Below, piece by piece: positions 34,695 to 47,219 of a stretch of DNA of 64,000 bases. The notes below the pieces were generated by a model. That model did not search any database, was not told the DNA's origin, and saw only the letters and a program-made list of their open reading frames with translations. Every line of letters begins with the position of its first letter. Position 1 is the stretch's first letter. Source of the DNA: Thuidium tamariscinum (Eukaryota; Streptophyta; Bryopsida; Hypnales; Thuidiaceae); assembly GCA_947034885.2 (NCBI GenBank), contig OX344753.2, positions 21,886,001-21,950,000 of the forward strand. The letters are read 5' to 3'. Made by a program: the position numbers and the translations under genes.

Positions 34695-35381
34695 TAAGGT
34701 AGGAGGTCCTGAAATGAAGCGGGCATTAAGAATGGACCCTATAAGGTAGGTACACCCAAAAGCGCCCTGTTCCTAAAAGTGCCATCTACAGCGCACATAC
34801 ATTTCTGAAATCAGTCATGTTCATGGACTGTAGATGGCACTTTCAGAAACAGACTTTGACTGTTAATAACTTTTGCATACGATATCCAAATCCTGCGTTC
34901 TTTGGTGCGTTGGAACATGCTTTCACTTGCCAACAAGATTACATAAAAATTTGAACTCATTAATAGCAGCAACTAGGTTCAGTATGAATAAGTGGCGCTT
35001 TTGGGTGTACCTACCTTAAATGGTGGTTGAATGGACTGGATGTGGTTACTAAATTGACCTCCGTAGTCATTGAATGAATCAAGAAAAATATTATTCATTA
35101 TTCTAAGAGCCAATCATTTCTCTTGCTTTTCTCATTTTTCTATGGAGCTCCAGTGAACACTTTAAGAAGGACCTAGGATCATAAATAGGACCTACAACAC
35201 ATCTTGTTTGAAAATTCATAACTAATTCAAAAATGATCCAAAAAATGTAAAACAACTTGGGTTAGATGCCAATTCCTCTTGTCTTTGAATAAAAATTTAC
35301 TGAAAAATATTTCAAGAATTTTTACCTGCCCAAAATTTAGATTCAATGTTTAGATGGTCCATTTCAGGACCTTCTACTTTA
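34695..35381 (+). mobile_element. AAGGTAGG-ended MITE (family N) interrupted by a second MITE
   Basis: Left end TAAGGTAGGAGGTCCTGAAAT; right end ATTTCAGGACCTTCTACTTTA; about 20 of 22 terminal bases pair. The second half carries the family interior (CATAACTAATTCAAAAATG, AACAACTTGGGTTAGATGCC). The first half is split by the element at 34742-35018, so this copy is the older insertion. Confidence 0.7.
34742..35018 (+). mobile_element. TA-flanked MITE with perfect 25-bp terminal inverted repeats (family P)
   Basis: The ends are perfect inverted repeats of 25 bp, starting TAAGGTAGGTACACCCAAAA, with TA at each border (Tc1/mariner-like target choice). A second inner inverted pair is GTGCCATCTACAG near 34780 and CTGTAGATGGCAC near 34842. 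The interior matches 16649-16921. There is no open frame, so it depends on a transposase elsewhere. It sits within the family N copy at 34695-35381. Confidence 0.9.
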
Positions 35382-35394
35382 GTACGGGTATTAA

Positions 35395-35695
35395 AACCAC
35401 CCACTTTTTCAAATGTACAGTGTTTGTACATGATGTTTTTCTATCCTTACAGGAATGTACAAGCAATGTACATTTGAGGAGGTGGACAGTTTTAAAGCCA
35501 ATGCTATTTTGACTTCAAAAATTCATATCTAATTACACAAAAATCCATATAATATGAAATGACTTAGGTTAGATGCCAATTCTACTCGACTTTCAAGAAA
35601 AATTAATTGAAAATATTTCAAAAAGTTTCAGCTCCCCAAAATTCAGTTTCAGCTGGTAGATGGGCACTTTATAGACTTCCTACTTTAGAAGATTT
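35395..35695 (+). mobile_element. Degenerate family N MITE copy
   Basis: Shares CAATGTACATTTGAGGAGGTG, AAATGACTTAGGTTAGATGCC and the right end GACTTCCTACTTTAG with 34695-35381 and 59259-59575. The left end is decayed. Confidence 0.6.
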
Positions 35696-36442
35696 TTCTA
35701 ACTAGGCATGTTCCAAACAAATGTCTTAAGACATATTATTAGAGCATCCCCATTGTAGCTTAGTTAAATTGGTTAGGGCAAGATAGGTTGGGCCTGGGAG
35801 CCTAGTCTTCCCCTATTGTGGCATGCTCAATAAATTTTGAACCACAAGGTGTAGGTAAATTCACTATTTTTTCCATAGCTTACAATGCACGATGAAATTT
35901 GAAGAGAACTAGGAGTTGACATTTTTTTTACCCGGGTTTTTTTAAATCATGGAACCATGTGGTTGCAAGGTTTTGGGATGGTAGAGGGAACTCCACAAGA
36001 TGGAATGTCAATTTTTATATTAGTAAAGTTGGATGTAAGAATTCATTTAATCTCTCCCCATTGATGAGCATGATCCCTTGTTGAATGGGTCCATATGCTA
36101 AGTCATAGTACAGGAGTGGGGAGACCTTATGCCCAAGGCTCACAATCATTGCTAATTTGCTATAGAGATTTGGCCATCCGAATGGTGATGATGTTCTTAT
36201 TGCACAATTAATCCAAACAACTATTGTCAAGCAATTGATGCAAAGAAGTATTTTGACCTTTGCACATACCAATTACAACCTCTCTCTCCCTCTTCTAATC
36301 AAAAATTGAATGAAACATTAGTACATCTATGTCTATTGGAAGGACGGAGAATATGTGCCCAATTTTTTAAACAATTTTTGATTGATACTCTGACAATTAT
36401 AATTAATCTTTGGACAGAAGGCTCAAGGAGCACAAATGTTCT
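35696..36442. other. Intergenic, no gene seen
   Basis: No recognised gene, RNA or transposon end. The 85-codon minus frame at 36015-36272 has no recognisable content. Confidence 0.6.
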
Positions 36443-38258
36443 TTAACTCCTAAAGGCCCAAGCTATATTTTTTGGCAACATAGAAATTTTGGGCAAGTAC
36501 GTGTGGTTAGAAATTTTATTATTTTTCTTTAAAACTTTCACACAACATGTAGACAAGGAATATCTTTCAAGGCCTAACAATTTTCATAACTTTTGACTAA
36601 ATAGTTAAGAAGTTATTGCATGATATGTTGTTTCTTTTTCAATTTAGGCAGCCTTGGCACATTTGAAAAAATGACTATTGTGAGAAACAAAAAGTTGAAA
36701 TTGATTTTCTAGATTTGTTGGCAATTTTGGATTCTCTTCTCTAAAATAAACTTTGAAGCCCATTATTTAATTCTATTTTCAATATTTTCAAAAAAATATC
36801 ATTTTAAATTGAATGTAGATACTTTATAACATCATTATAACCATTGGGATTGACATTTTTCAATTTCATAACTAAATTCTTAACAATTTAGTATTTTGAG
36901 GCATTCTCTACTTCTTTTGCCACACTATTTTTTTCCTATATGTTATACAATTCAAAATGATTTGAAATTTTTTAAATATGTAGCCAACTTTCTTCGAAGA
37001 ATGAATCCAAAGAAGCACTGCTAGTATAAACATTTTTTAACCCCTAAAGCCCTGAACAACATTTTTTGAGATTATAAATTTTTTGGGCAGCTCACTATGG
37101 ATGGAGTTTTTATTTTTTTTCTTTGAAATTTTGATACAATGTGTGCCCGAGGAGTAGCTTTAAGGCCCGACAATTTTCATAACTTTTGACTTCACGGTTA
37201 AAAAGTTATGGCAAGATATGTTGTTTTCTTTACTCGGCGGGCAGACCGGGCAGCTGAAAAAACTTCTTCAAAAAAACTGTTTCTTAAAAAGTGAAATTTC
37301 AAATTGGTTCTTTAGGTTTGTACAGACATGTGAAGCTTTGAATCAATCCATTCCGATCAATGAGTCAAAAGTTATGAAGATTTTGAGTGTGGGGTAGTTT
37401 GCGGCCAGTTACAGAATCTCTACAGTACAAAAAAAGTTTGAAATTCTTCATTTAATTCAATTTTTCACATTTTTGAAAAAAAATAAAAACAAAAGGTGTA
37501 GATTGTTTATTACAACATTTTAACCATAGGGATTGAAAATTTTCAATTCTATAAATGAAATGTTTACAATTTAGTATTTTGGCTCATTTTTTACTTCTTT
37601 CTACTTACTTATTTTTTCCTATATGTTGTACAATTCCAAATGGTTTGAATTCTTTTGAGAATGTAGCCAACTTGCATTGAAGTATGAATTCAAAGAGTAA
37701 CCACCATTTTGAATTTTTTTTCACACAAATGTGACCTTGTGAAGTGCAGCTGCCCAGATTTTCGCAGGGATAAAAAAACAATTTTTGTCAATTCAAATGC
37801 TTATATCTTGCAATCTACATGGTGGAAATTTCTGAAATTTTTTCCACATATTTACAAACCACCTTACTACAAGATCCTACGGTTACATGAGTCAAAAATG
37901 TGTTTTAAAAAAATAAATTTCCACTTGTATTAGAAATGGCAGTTTTGGAGCATTTTTGGTGAAAACATAGTCAAAAATCTTTAGGGGTTAATACAAATGT
38001 GAGCTTGTGAAGTATAATTTCCGGATTTTTTTGTAGTGGCAGAAAAAGAATTTTGATCAATTCCAACTCTTGTTTCTTGCAATCTACATGGTAGGAGCTT
38101 CTGAAATTTTTTCCACATCTCTTCAAACACATATACTAGAAGATTCTATAGTTACATGTTTCAAAAACAATAAAATTCTAAAGATTGGTACTTGTCCTAG
38201 AAATAGGAACTTTAGAGAGTTTTTGATGAAAACATAGTCAAGTATATTTAGAGATTAA
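36443..38258 (+). mobile_element. TTAA-bounded element, outer copy of a nested pair
   Basis: Left end TTAACTCCTAAAGGCCC; right end TTTAGAGATTAA (decayed). Its sequence runs 36443-37036, is broken by the element at 37037-37991, and resumes at TACAAATGTGAGCTTGTGAAG. That is exactly the point where the inner copy itself has ACAAATGTGACCTTGTGAAG. Without the insert it is about 865 bp, and it is non-coding. Confidence 0.8.
37037..37991 (+). mobile_element. TTAA-bounded element (about 955 bp), inner, best-preserved copy
   Basis: Both ends are TTAACCCCTAAAG in inverted orientation. It belongs to the same family as the outer copy (CATAACTTTTGACT..., ATATGTTGTACAATTCC, GAATGTAGCCAACTT, TGCAATCTACATGG). 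It has no transposase frame; the 74-codon frame at 37709-37933 lies inside and is not a gene. Confidence 0.85.
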
Positions 38259-39847
38259 GGATCAAGGTAAACCAACCTATGGCTTGTAGAATGACTAGTT
38301 TTCTTTGTTAGTATTGTTGAAATTTTTTTAAATTTCTTTTTCATTGAAAGACAAATGCAAGAATTGGCAAGAACAAACAAATTTCGATTTTGACAAAGTA
38401 TGAATTTTAGAACAGTTTTTAAATAGATTTTGAAGTTTACTATCCAATTAAACCAAATTAGTCTCTAGATTACCTCCAAACCAAAAAAGAAATTCTTAAT
38501 GGTCATCTTACTTTCTTGAAATAGTCACAATATTTCCTAACATGGAGACATCATAAAAGCCTCAAAATATCACTTCTTGAAATAAATTTACATTAATAAA
38601 GTAGAAGTTCCTATTGCAGTCACTAATCACTCCAACACCATCATCTAAGACATTGGTTGTGGCCATTAAATCAACCTAATGTAGGCCAAATTTCATTTAT
38701 TGAAAAAAATTTGTCACGTGTTGATGCAAGACTATTTTGTATCATTACCTAGGTTTTTATTGTAGGCATTTGTTTGTCATATGTTAGTTCACCTTATAAG
38801 TTAACTCAAGTGGTGCATAACCCCACCTTTGAACTTGTGAATGCAAGATTGGTAAGTAATTAGTAATGTAATTAAGATAGGAAGTCCATAAATCGATCGG
38901 TTCTAAATGCCTCTCCTATTCAAGAATGCAAAACAAGTTACTTGAAATATCTATTACTACCATTGATGAGGGCAATAGGCTTAAAGGTATGGTTTATAGA
39001 CCTTCTATCTTATCTCCAAAAGTGACTAATTTATAACTTTGTCTAAGCACAAAAAAAAGTATTTCCATTAATATGATACTAAAGTTTGATTGAATTATAA
39101 TTTTTTTTTTAAAGTTATGAGGAAAATTGAAATGATAGATACATGATTAAGGCTATTTTGGATGTTTTTTTATATCTAATACACTATAATATCTATCCAT
39201 AAATTACAAAAACCAATAATCTGATTCACCAAAAAAATTGTAGATCGTGCAAAAGGGAACCAAACATTAATTCACAACTATTATATTGTAAATTTGAACC
39301 TAGTGTTTTTCTTTCAAAAGAACATGCATCACATACCAATTGAAGGATTGATTTAGTGCTTTTAGTTGTTTATAAAGGATTGATATACCATATATGTTTG
39401 CAAAATGGGAGCTTAGAGCATCACCATTGCACCTATTACCCCAAAGTAAGGCTAGGGGAATGGAGTTGGCTGAAGCCTTGTAGCTCTTAGCAACTCCTAG
39501 GTTCTTTCCTTTCTCCATCCATTTGTGCCTTTAAGACATGCCAAACCAAATAAAAGTCATGTATTAATGACTTGACAAAATCAAGAGCCAATCAACACAT
39601 AAATTGATTGAAAAATTACAAGAATGAGGGATTGTAACCTATAGTCAAACCAAAATAGGGACGCTCTCCTAGTGTTTGGAGAGGGACTTTGGGAGTGACT
39701 AGTCTCCTTTTGTCCTTGGCCGAGTCCATGGTGTATAGGCACTTATTCCCACTTTTGAAATTGAGCAATCACAATTGAGTTCTATGTTTACTAGAGTGGC
39801 CCATGCCGTTGCCACGGTCTAAAAGAAAAGAAAAACAACAGAATAAA
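38259..39847. other. AT-rich intergenic DNA, no gene seen
   Basis: No coding frame or clear transposon end was recognised. Confidence 0.6.
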
Positions 39848-40209
39848 TAATTTTCTAATTTTTTTAATGTATAGAAACTTCAAACTTCAATAACTTTCAT
39901 GTTGTAGGTTGGAACACCATGAATCAAAGCCCATGCACCCCTCCTTGCCGAGGGCTTTCCGACGGTACCAAACATGCACCCGGGGGACTCACAGTCCAGG
40001 AGGTCTCAACGTTACAAACAAACAAATATAATTTTCTAATTTTTTTAATGTATAGAAACTTCAAAATTCAATAACTTTCATGCCGTAGGTTGGAACACCA
40101 TGAATCAAAGCCCGTGCACCCCTCCTCGCCGAGGGCTTTCCGACGGTACCAAACATACACCCGGGGGACTCACAGTCCAGGAGATCTCAACGTAACAAAC
40201 ATCCAAACA
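39848..40209 (+). repeat. 181-bp tandem repeat, two copies, with a GC-rich core
   Basis: The units are 39848-40028 and 40029-40209. Each starts TAATTTTCTAATTTTTTTAA and contains GGTTGGAACACCATGAATCA, then a GC-rich block (CGAGGGCTTTCCGACGGTAC, CCCGGGGGACTCACAGTCC) and ends AACGTNACAAAC. The core holds short hairpins such as GGACT/AGTCC. I did not match it to any known RNA. The two units are about 95 percent alike, so the duplication is young compared with the surroundings. Confidence 0.9.
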
Positions 40210-40269
40210 AACAAACAGCGTATCTTCATAGGGGGATTCTAGCCTATGGGTGCCTTTGAAGCATTGAAT

Positions 40270-41320
40270 CTTAGTATAATCCTACTTTAAAGTTCAACGA
40301 GATTATTCTACCCTAATTCCAATTCCCCTTGATTCTTTAGTATACTTTGATGTGAGCTTAATTCCCAAATTCTCTAATTACTACCCTATGGCTTACTATT
40401 CTATTTAGTTCTCTAATTTGAGTCTCCAATCACTTTTCTCCTCAAATTTATTAGTGTGCCTTAATTCTATTTCAACTTATTAAGTCCTCCCTATTTTATT
40501 TCTATCCCAATTCTAATTTATCTTTCTATTCTAACTCTATTAAATTTCCTCCCCTAATTTTGACTTCTATTTAGTCTTCAATTCTAATTCTTCTCCTATT
40601 TTAAATTTCTATTCTAATTCTACCTTGATTTTCACTTTGAAATTAATTCTTCTAATTTCATTTGAATTTTCTACTTCTATCCTAAATTTCTATTCTAATT
40701 CTATCTTGATTTTCTCTTTAAAATTAATTCTTCTAATTTCATTCAAATTTTCTATTCTAATACTAATTCTATCTTATTCCTTCCCCATAATTCTATTTAA
40801 TTTTCTATTCTAATTCTACTTCTTGAATTTTCCTATTCCACTTTAATTTTCTATTCTATTTTGATTTTCTATTCAAAATTTATTTCTATTTTATCTTTTA
40901 ACTTTGTCCCTAATTTAATTTACTATCCTATTTTAATTTCTACTTCAATTTTCTATTCTATTTTTATTTCTACTTTTCTTTCTCAATTTCTATTTTGATT
41001 TGTCTATTCTAACTCTACTTTGATTTCCTTTTCCAATTCTATTTTGTATTCCCATTCTATTTCAATTTACTTTCTCTATTTCTATTGTGATTTTCTATTC
41101 TACTTCTACTTTGATTTCTTATTCTAATTCTATTTTAATCTTTGCTTCTATGCCTATTTTAATTCTTCTTCCTAATCCCAATTTTTTTTATAAATTTCTT
41201 ATTCTACCTCTATTCTAATCTTTTCTTTTCATTCTACTTTAATTTCTCTCCCTAATTCTATCTACTTTTTTATTCTACATCTTCTTCTTCTTCAATTCTC
41301 TGTTCTAATTTCTAAAACTC
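40270..41320 (+). repeat. Pyrimidine-rich low-complexity tract (degenerate TTCTATTTTAAT-like units)
   Basis: About 1 kb built from variants of TTCTATTCTAATTCTA and TTTTCTATTC, with very few G on the plus strand. It follows the 181-bp tandem pair directly. The 62-codon frame at 40625-40813 is a translation of the repeat and is not a gene. Confidence 0.85.
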
Positions 41321-43676
41321 ATTTTCCAAACTAAAAAGACCTAGTAAGGGGAGAGATTACAAATATACTTCCCAAGCCGCAACATGCATAGCTTCCACTC
41401 CTAACTTTTAAAGCACCAAGGGTGGTGATTCTACAATTTGAATGTTTCTAAATGAAGTGTTGAGGTTTCCTTCTTTGCATCCCATTCTTGGCTTGCCACT
41501 AATTTAGGTTTAGATGCAAATATTTGCCCTTGATTCTCTATTGGCCTCCATCCTTCTTTATCTTCTCTTTTTCTTTCACTTCTTTCCCCTTGACTTTCTT
41601 CTTATACCTTTGACTAAGGTAGTTGGCCACCCAAATTTTTATATACTACAAATTTCAAGGTAATATTCTAATGATGCAATTTTCTACTTATAACATGTAT
41701 ATCTACTTAGAAGTTTCATGTACCTCTACTTTGTAAGAGTCTTTGACACGTACGCTACCTAATTGTTGACTTGCGTAATTTTATCTCTATACTAATCCAA
41801 AGATCAAGATTTAATCTTGAGATTTTTCATCTCGTAGCAAAATACTTGTCAAGCCTTCTACCCTCACTCCATTTTCCTTCAACTTCTCCCTTGGATATGT
41901 TTAGTCCTAATTCCAATCTCCCCTAACTCTATTCTTTTTCCTACTCTCTTTCCCTCCTATCTTGTTTTGTTTTGTAATGCTCTAGGATTAAACTACCTTT
42001 AATGTTGGACAAAAATCCTAATTTTGTATGTGAGTTTTGGCCCTCCACTTCTTATTTGGCCCTCTACTCCTTGGTTCTCTAGCTCTTGGCTTTGCCCAAT
42101 TGGCTTAACACATGGCTTCTACTACAATTGGCTTGGCCTAGCCTTATTCATTTGGCCCCTGGCAAAGGTTTAATCCTAGAGAATCAGCCCTAAGGAGTTG
42201 GTATTTGGTGTCTGGATTGGTCAAGCTTGGTTGGACTAGTTTTCCTTCCACCTTGGGACATACACACACAAGAGATAGTAGTATTTTTGAATACTAGAAG
42301 AGTGGTATTGTGAACAAAATGGGGGGGAAGTAGGACCCAAGGGTGAGGTGTAGACAAAAATATGGGGATGTATTTCAATACCTCTCACTATCTCTCCTAA
42401 TTTTGTAGTGTGGACTTCTCTATTTTTTAGAAGCTAAACTTTGGATAATTTCCAAAATGTTTTGGAAACTAAACTTTAAACAAGAACATTGTAGCTTGGG
42501 GTAAATAGTTTGCCATAGGCTTTAATTTGACACCCAACTAAAACTTTTCCACCCCTAGGAGATTCAAAACTTTGCCGCAAGTTTTAGTTTTAATACACCA
42601 CTGAGACCTTTTAACCTTTAAAGGGTTCAAAGCTTGTTGTAATGGTAGGATCTTCTACACACATGTCTAATGCAAAGCTAGGTGACACAACAAGCTAAAA
42701 AAACAAAAGACACATAGATGGGACCCGTAAGCAAAATACTTCAAGGTTCAACTAGAGGCTTCCCAAAGCGGCATTGCCAAGATATATAAAGAGTGGACCT
42801 AGGGTTAGTTGACAAGCTATGTAGAGACGTCAAAAAACTTAGACTCATAAGGTTAGTGAAAGTATCCACAAAAGTAATACCCCAATAGAACTTTGGTTGA
42901 AGGTAACTCAACAAGGTTAGTAAACAATAGCAAGTAAAGGAGGGACCTCAAGAGGACTTGACTCAAAGCTTCAAATGGCTCAAGAGGTTAGTAGAAGCCC
43001 CAATAGGTCTCCAACACCTTACACAAATGGTTAAAATCATAAATATAGATAGATACAAAAAAGAAGGCTCTCGAAACCTCTACAATGTGAAAGATCCTCA
43101 ATCAAAAGGGCAACAAAGACCCTAAAAATACCATCAAAGATTTTTTGGCCTAAAATTCTAATAATCTTGATGTTGATTGGACTCAACGGACTTACCTATA
43201 AAATAGGGGTACAAAGAGAGAGGGTTTAAGAAGAAGAAAAACATCCATTTATACTCTCTTAAGGCACTCACCCCCCCTACTACACAGAAATCCTAGATTT
43301 CTACCTAAATCTTTGGTTTTCATCTCAATCTATGGGTTTCACCCGAGTTTATAGGTTTCAATCCAAATCCTAACTATGGACCTCTATAATCACATTTTTA
43401 CATCTTATGTTTAACCTACATGCTAACTTTTAGAAATAAACTCCAAATTATAAACAAATTGCGCCATTGGATTCAAAAGGTCTTTTTTATTTTTATTGTA
43501 TATGCACTCCTATATCTAAGTTCAAAATCTCATTGAAACCTAGCTTAAGTTTTAAAATCAAAATGGATAAAAATTCAACTTTTGAAATTTGTTCTTTTTG
43601 TAAAAAATAACTTGTGTAGGCTCTTAAGTACATGTAGGGGAGTAAAAAAAGACCTATCATTGACCTCATTCCAACT
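41321..43676. other. Intergenic, no gene seen
   Basis: Continues T/C-rich to about 41960, then mixed AT-rich sequence. Only short frames occur, and no transposon ends were recognised. Confidence 0.6.
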
Positions 43677-43985
43677 TTGTACACTCAAGGGGTGCCAGTC
43701 AAGCATACCGCAACTTTCAATTTGTTAAGTGTCGAAAAATATCTCATGCTAACGTACCTCTTACTATCAAAATGTGCTAAAATTTGTCACAGTCTTATTA
43801 ACATAAAAAGGCTAGTCAAAATTTTAGTGAGATTTTACCACATCTTGAAAATTTTGTACGAATTTCCCGCTGAATTTTTTTGTGGTTGACCATGTGGAAA
43901 GACATTCTCAAACTATCAGAAAATTTTGTGATTTTTTGTAGGACCTCTTATGGAATCCCAAAAAATAATTCATTTTTAGGCTTAC
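43677..43985 (+). repeat. Solitary relative of the 175-bp tandem repeat
   Basis: Shares AATTTGTCACAGTCTTATTAACATAAA and neighbouring motifs with the third unit of the array at 51390-51910 (AATTTGTCACACGTCTTATTAACATAAA). It is a dispersed, diverged member, and the 70-codon frame inside is not a gene. Confidence 0.5.
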
Positions 43986-46900
43986 ATCAATGTCCTATAT
44001 CTTCAAGTAAGGTGGATAAAATCCCAATCCCCTCAAATGGTATCGATAATTAGATAATTTTTTCTACCAAGAAGAATCTCAGGGAATTAACTCTATTACT
44101 AGGTCTCTAGCTCAACACCAACCTTGGATTATCATTCTTGGTAATTGGATTTCTTCCATTTGTCCAACTTACGCTAGTAACACCTACTAGCCAACAATTG
44201 GATTTTTTTCTATTCCATTGATGATATGGGGAAATTGAAACCTCTACTTGGAACCCTATCTACAGATTTCTCTAGGTCTTTGTTAGACCAATTTAGCCGG
44301 GCTTAGTCTCATTTAGGGCCAATCAATCAAATATTTTTATTTCCTACTAATTTTCCATTTCTAGCCTATTTATAAGTGAGTTTGGATTGATACTAGGTGA
44401 CCAAATTTAGACCAAATACTATATTGGCACATGGTATGTTTATTTTTGTTCTATACTCATTGTAGGGATTTATATATATATTTTTCTATTAAATTTAGCA
44501 AGGAATAAAAAGAAGGCAGTGAATTCTAGGCAACGAATCAAGGGCTCACACCATAAACCACTTTTTCTTGGCTAGCCACACTCAAGCATGGGCTAGGGAA
44601 CTTTCCCATAAATAAGTGGTGATGTTCTTTTAAAAATTACCTTTGTTAATATAAGACTCTTGCTTCTACTATCCTATTTTTTATATATCATCCTTCTCAA
44701 ACATGAAGCAAAAATTCAAATTAGAATCATAGATCCAACTTATTCAGCGAACAAAAACCCATTTTATCCATTAGAACAAATCATAGTATCCTACAAAATT
44801 AGCCTACAAGTAACCATTTTCATCTCCATCAATTGTTATATTTCTATTGGCATATCAACCAACAATCTACACTTTTTTTTAGACACACTTGTATTTGCCT
44901 TGATTTTGGGTGAAATTTGTCATCTATGAAGATCTAAGAAGACTACTTTATACGTGGATTTCCTTGCTCTATGTAAATTGTGTATTCACCATCAATTGAA
45001 TTCAACTAGAAATCTTATTTTTTAATATCCAACCTATAGTATTTCTCAATAGTGGAATAGATATCCAAACCCTACCTTGATGGCATTCCACCTATATCAT
45101 CCAACATCAACATCAAACAACCCCCAAAACATTACCTTCTTCCTGACCTTCTTTTTTCCATGTCACATTCCTTCCCATTCCCTTCCAATATTCAAATCCC
45201 TATTCTACAATTGTTGATATAAAATAACTATGAAATCCTCAAGTACCCCCTCCTCTACACCTATTGTATAAATGGTTTCCTCATTCCACTAGAGAAATCA
45301 ACATGTAGAAATTGGATGGTCAAACTAGTAGCATATAGTACATTCAACTTAGACTATAAGATTGAAATATCTTCCAAACTATTTTTTGGCCTATAAATAT
45401 AAGAACACCTTTTGAAGCTTTAAATAGAACACTTTTTTCTTGAGAATTTTATGATGTTTTGACTCAGATGTACATGTTGTGGCCACTATCATCAAATATC
45501 AACAACTAAAACAATAAGATTAAGAAAATGCATATCCAATATTGTTCTTCTCTGATAAATTGATTGATTTCCAACAAAGGAAGTATCTACAAATGATCCA
45601 TTTGTTTCTTCAAACCATATATTGAAAGTAGATAAGACAACAACAATACTAAATAAGCATATATCTTTTTGAACATACAAAAATGAATAAAAAATCACTT
45701 TCACATACTCTCAAACTATTTAAAGACAAATTTAGACATTTGTGACATATAAATAATCCACTTTCTTAAATTCAAATACAAAAAATATTTAGGCTAGCTA
45801 TGCCCATATACTTTTTTTTGGACCAACAAAGTTTCTCATTCATTGTTTGCCTCCATTACAATATAAACCAAATCAACCACTAAAGTCATAAGGGTCTTCC
45901 CATTAAAACCCACTTGAAATGACCATATCTATTGCATTGATCCAAAATAAATAAGAAGTGAATTTTTTTAAATCCAACTAAAGAAGTTTTAGCAAAACTT
46001 GGATAAGATTACTTGGTAAGAAGTTTGAGAAGTTTAACCATATATTGCAAGATACAAGCATTCAAAATGAAAGAATCGAAAAGTTTCTATACTTTGAAAT
46101 TTAAATGTCTTTTAACCACCATCCATGTCAAACTTTTGTACTACAAGTTTTGAATTTAAAAATCTATCATATTTAAGACCATATTAGGCATCTCTCTAAC
46201 AATTTTTACGGATAAAAATATATTTAGAACACATCCAAAATAAAAGAACCAATGCAAGAAAGTCCTAGAAATTGACAATTCACCACAATTTTTTGCAACC
46301 AAATTTTCTTCTACACACTTTGAGAAACAAAACCCTCAATGGTGAATTGAAATATTTATCCATACTTCTCCCAATTTGAAGGTGATCTCTTCAAAATTAA
46401 TCAACTTTTTTTGGAGGCCAATTATTGCCTCTTATTTAAACTAAAGGTTCACCTAACAGCATCAAGGAAGGAATTAAAACTTTCAAAGCAAGGGAGTAAA
46501 GGAGATATGTTTTCCAGGATGTTTTCTATATAGGAAGAGTTGGTTTGTTTGAATTAGATAAGTGATGGGAAAGTTATGGAGTATCTTCTTTTGAAGGCAA
46601 TAAGAACATTCTCATTGAAAATAATATATTGAACTTGTTTTGAACTCAATTTTCACATCCTCCATCTACATTCTACATGGTTAAATTTAATTGTTAGAAC
46701 TATCTTACTATTGGAATTAGTGTGCTTCAATTCAATTTTAAACCACTATCAATAATTTAGTTTTCCCTTCATTTTCATACCATACTTCTACTTCATAATT
46801 TTTTAAGTAATGGAAATCAAATTGTTTTTTCGAATTATTTTTCCTTGGATTCTTAATCCAATTCTTCATTCAAAATCTAGAATGCAAAAAATCAAAGTTA

Positions 46901-47219
46901 AGAGGATTCATAGTCCTAAAAAACTAATATGGTCTACTAGAGTTAATTGTGAAGTGTGTGCAATGCAAGACTACAAACTGTTGAAGTTAAAAATTGGGGT
47001 TTGATGGAGTTTGGTGTTGTATTTCTTGCGTACTAATCTCAATTAAACCTTCCTCAAACACCATTGTTACAACTAGGGATGACCTTCACGATAAACTCTA
47101 ATACCACAAATCCTTGTGTTTTCATTTTAGAATTCAAGTTTCTTGCAATCCATGTGGCCAAACTTTTTGAAATTTCTTGCAAGATCCTACAACTAGATAT
47201 GCCAAAAGTTAAAATTAAA
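43986..47219. other. AT-rich intergenic DNA, no gene seen
   Basis: About 3.2 kb. The 89-codon frame at 44660-44929 (plus) and 70-codon frame at 45492-45704 (minus) have hydrophobic, low-complexity composition typical of AT-rich DNA and no context of a gene. Confidence 0.6.

Noticed and set aside
39848..40209. CRISPR array or rRNA/5S unit
   Set aside because: Only two long, directly adjacent units without spacers, and the core does not match 5S rRNA as I know it.
39848..40209. Hammerhead-type ribozyme (retrozyme) in the GC-rich core
   Set aside because: A GAAA is present, but the conserved CTGANGA box is not found on either strand at the needed spacing.
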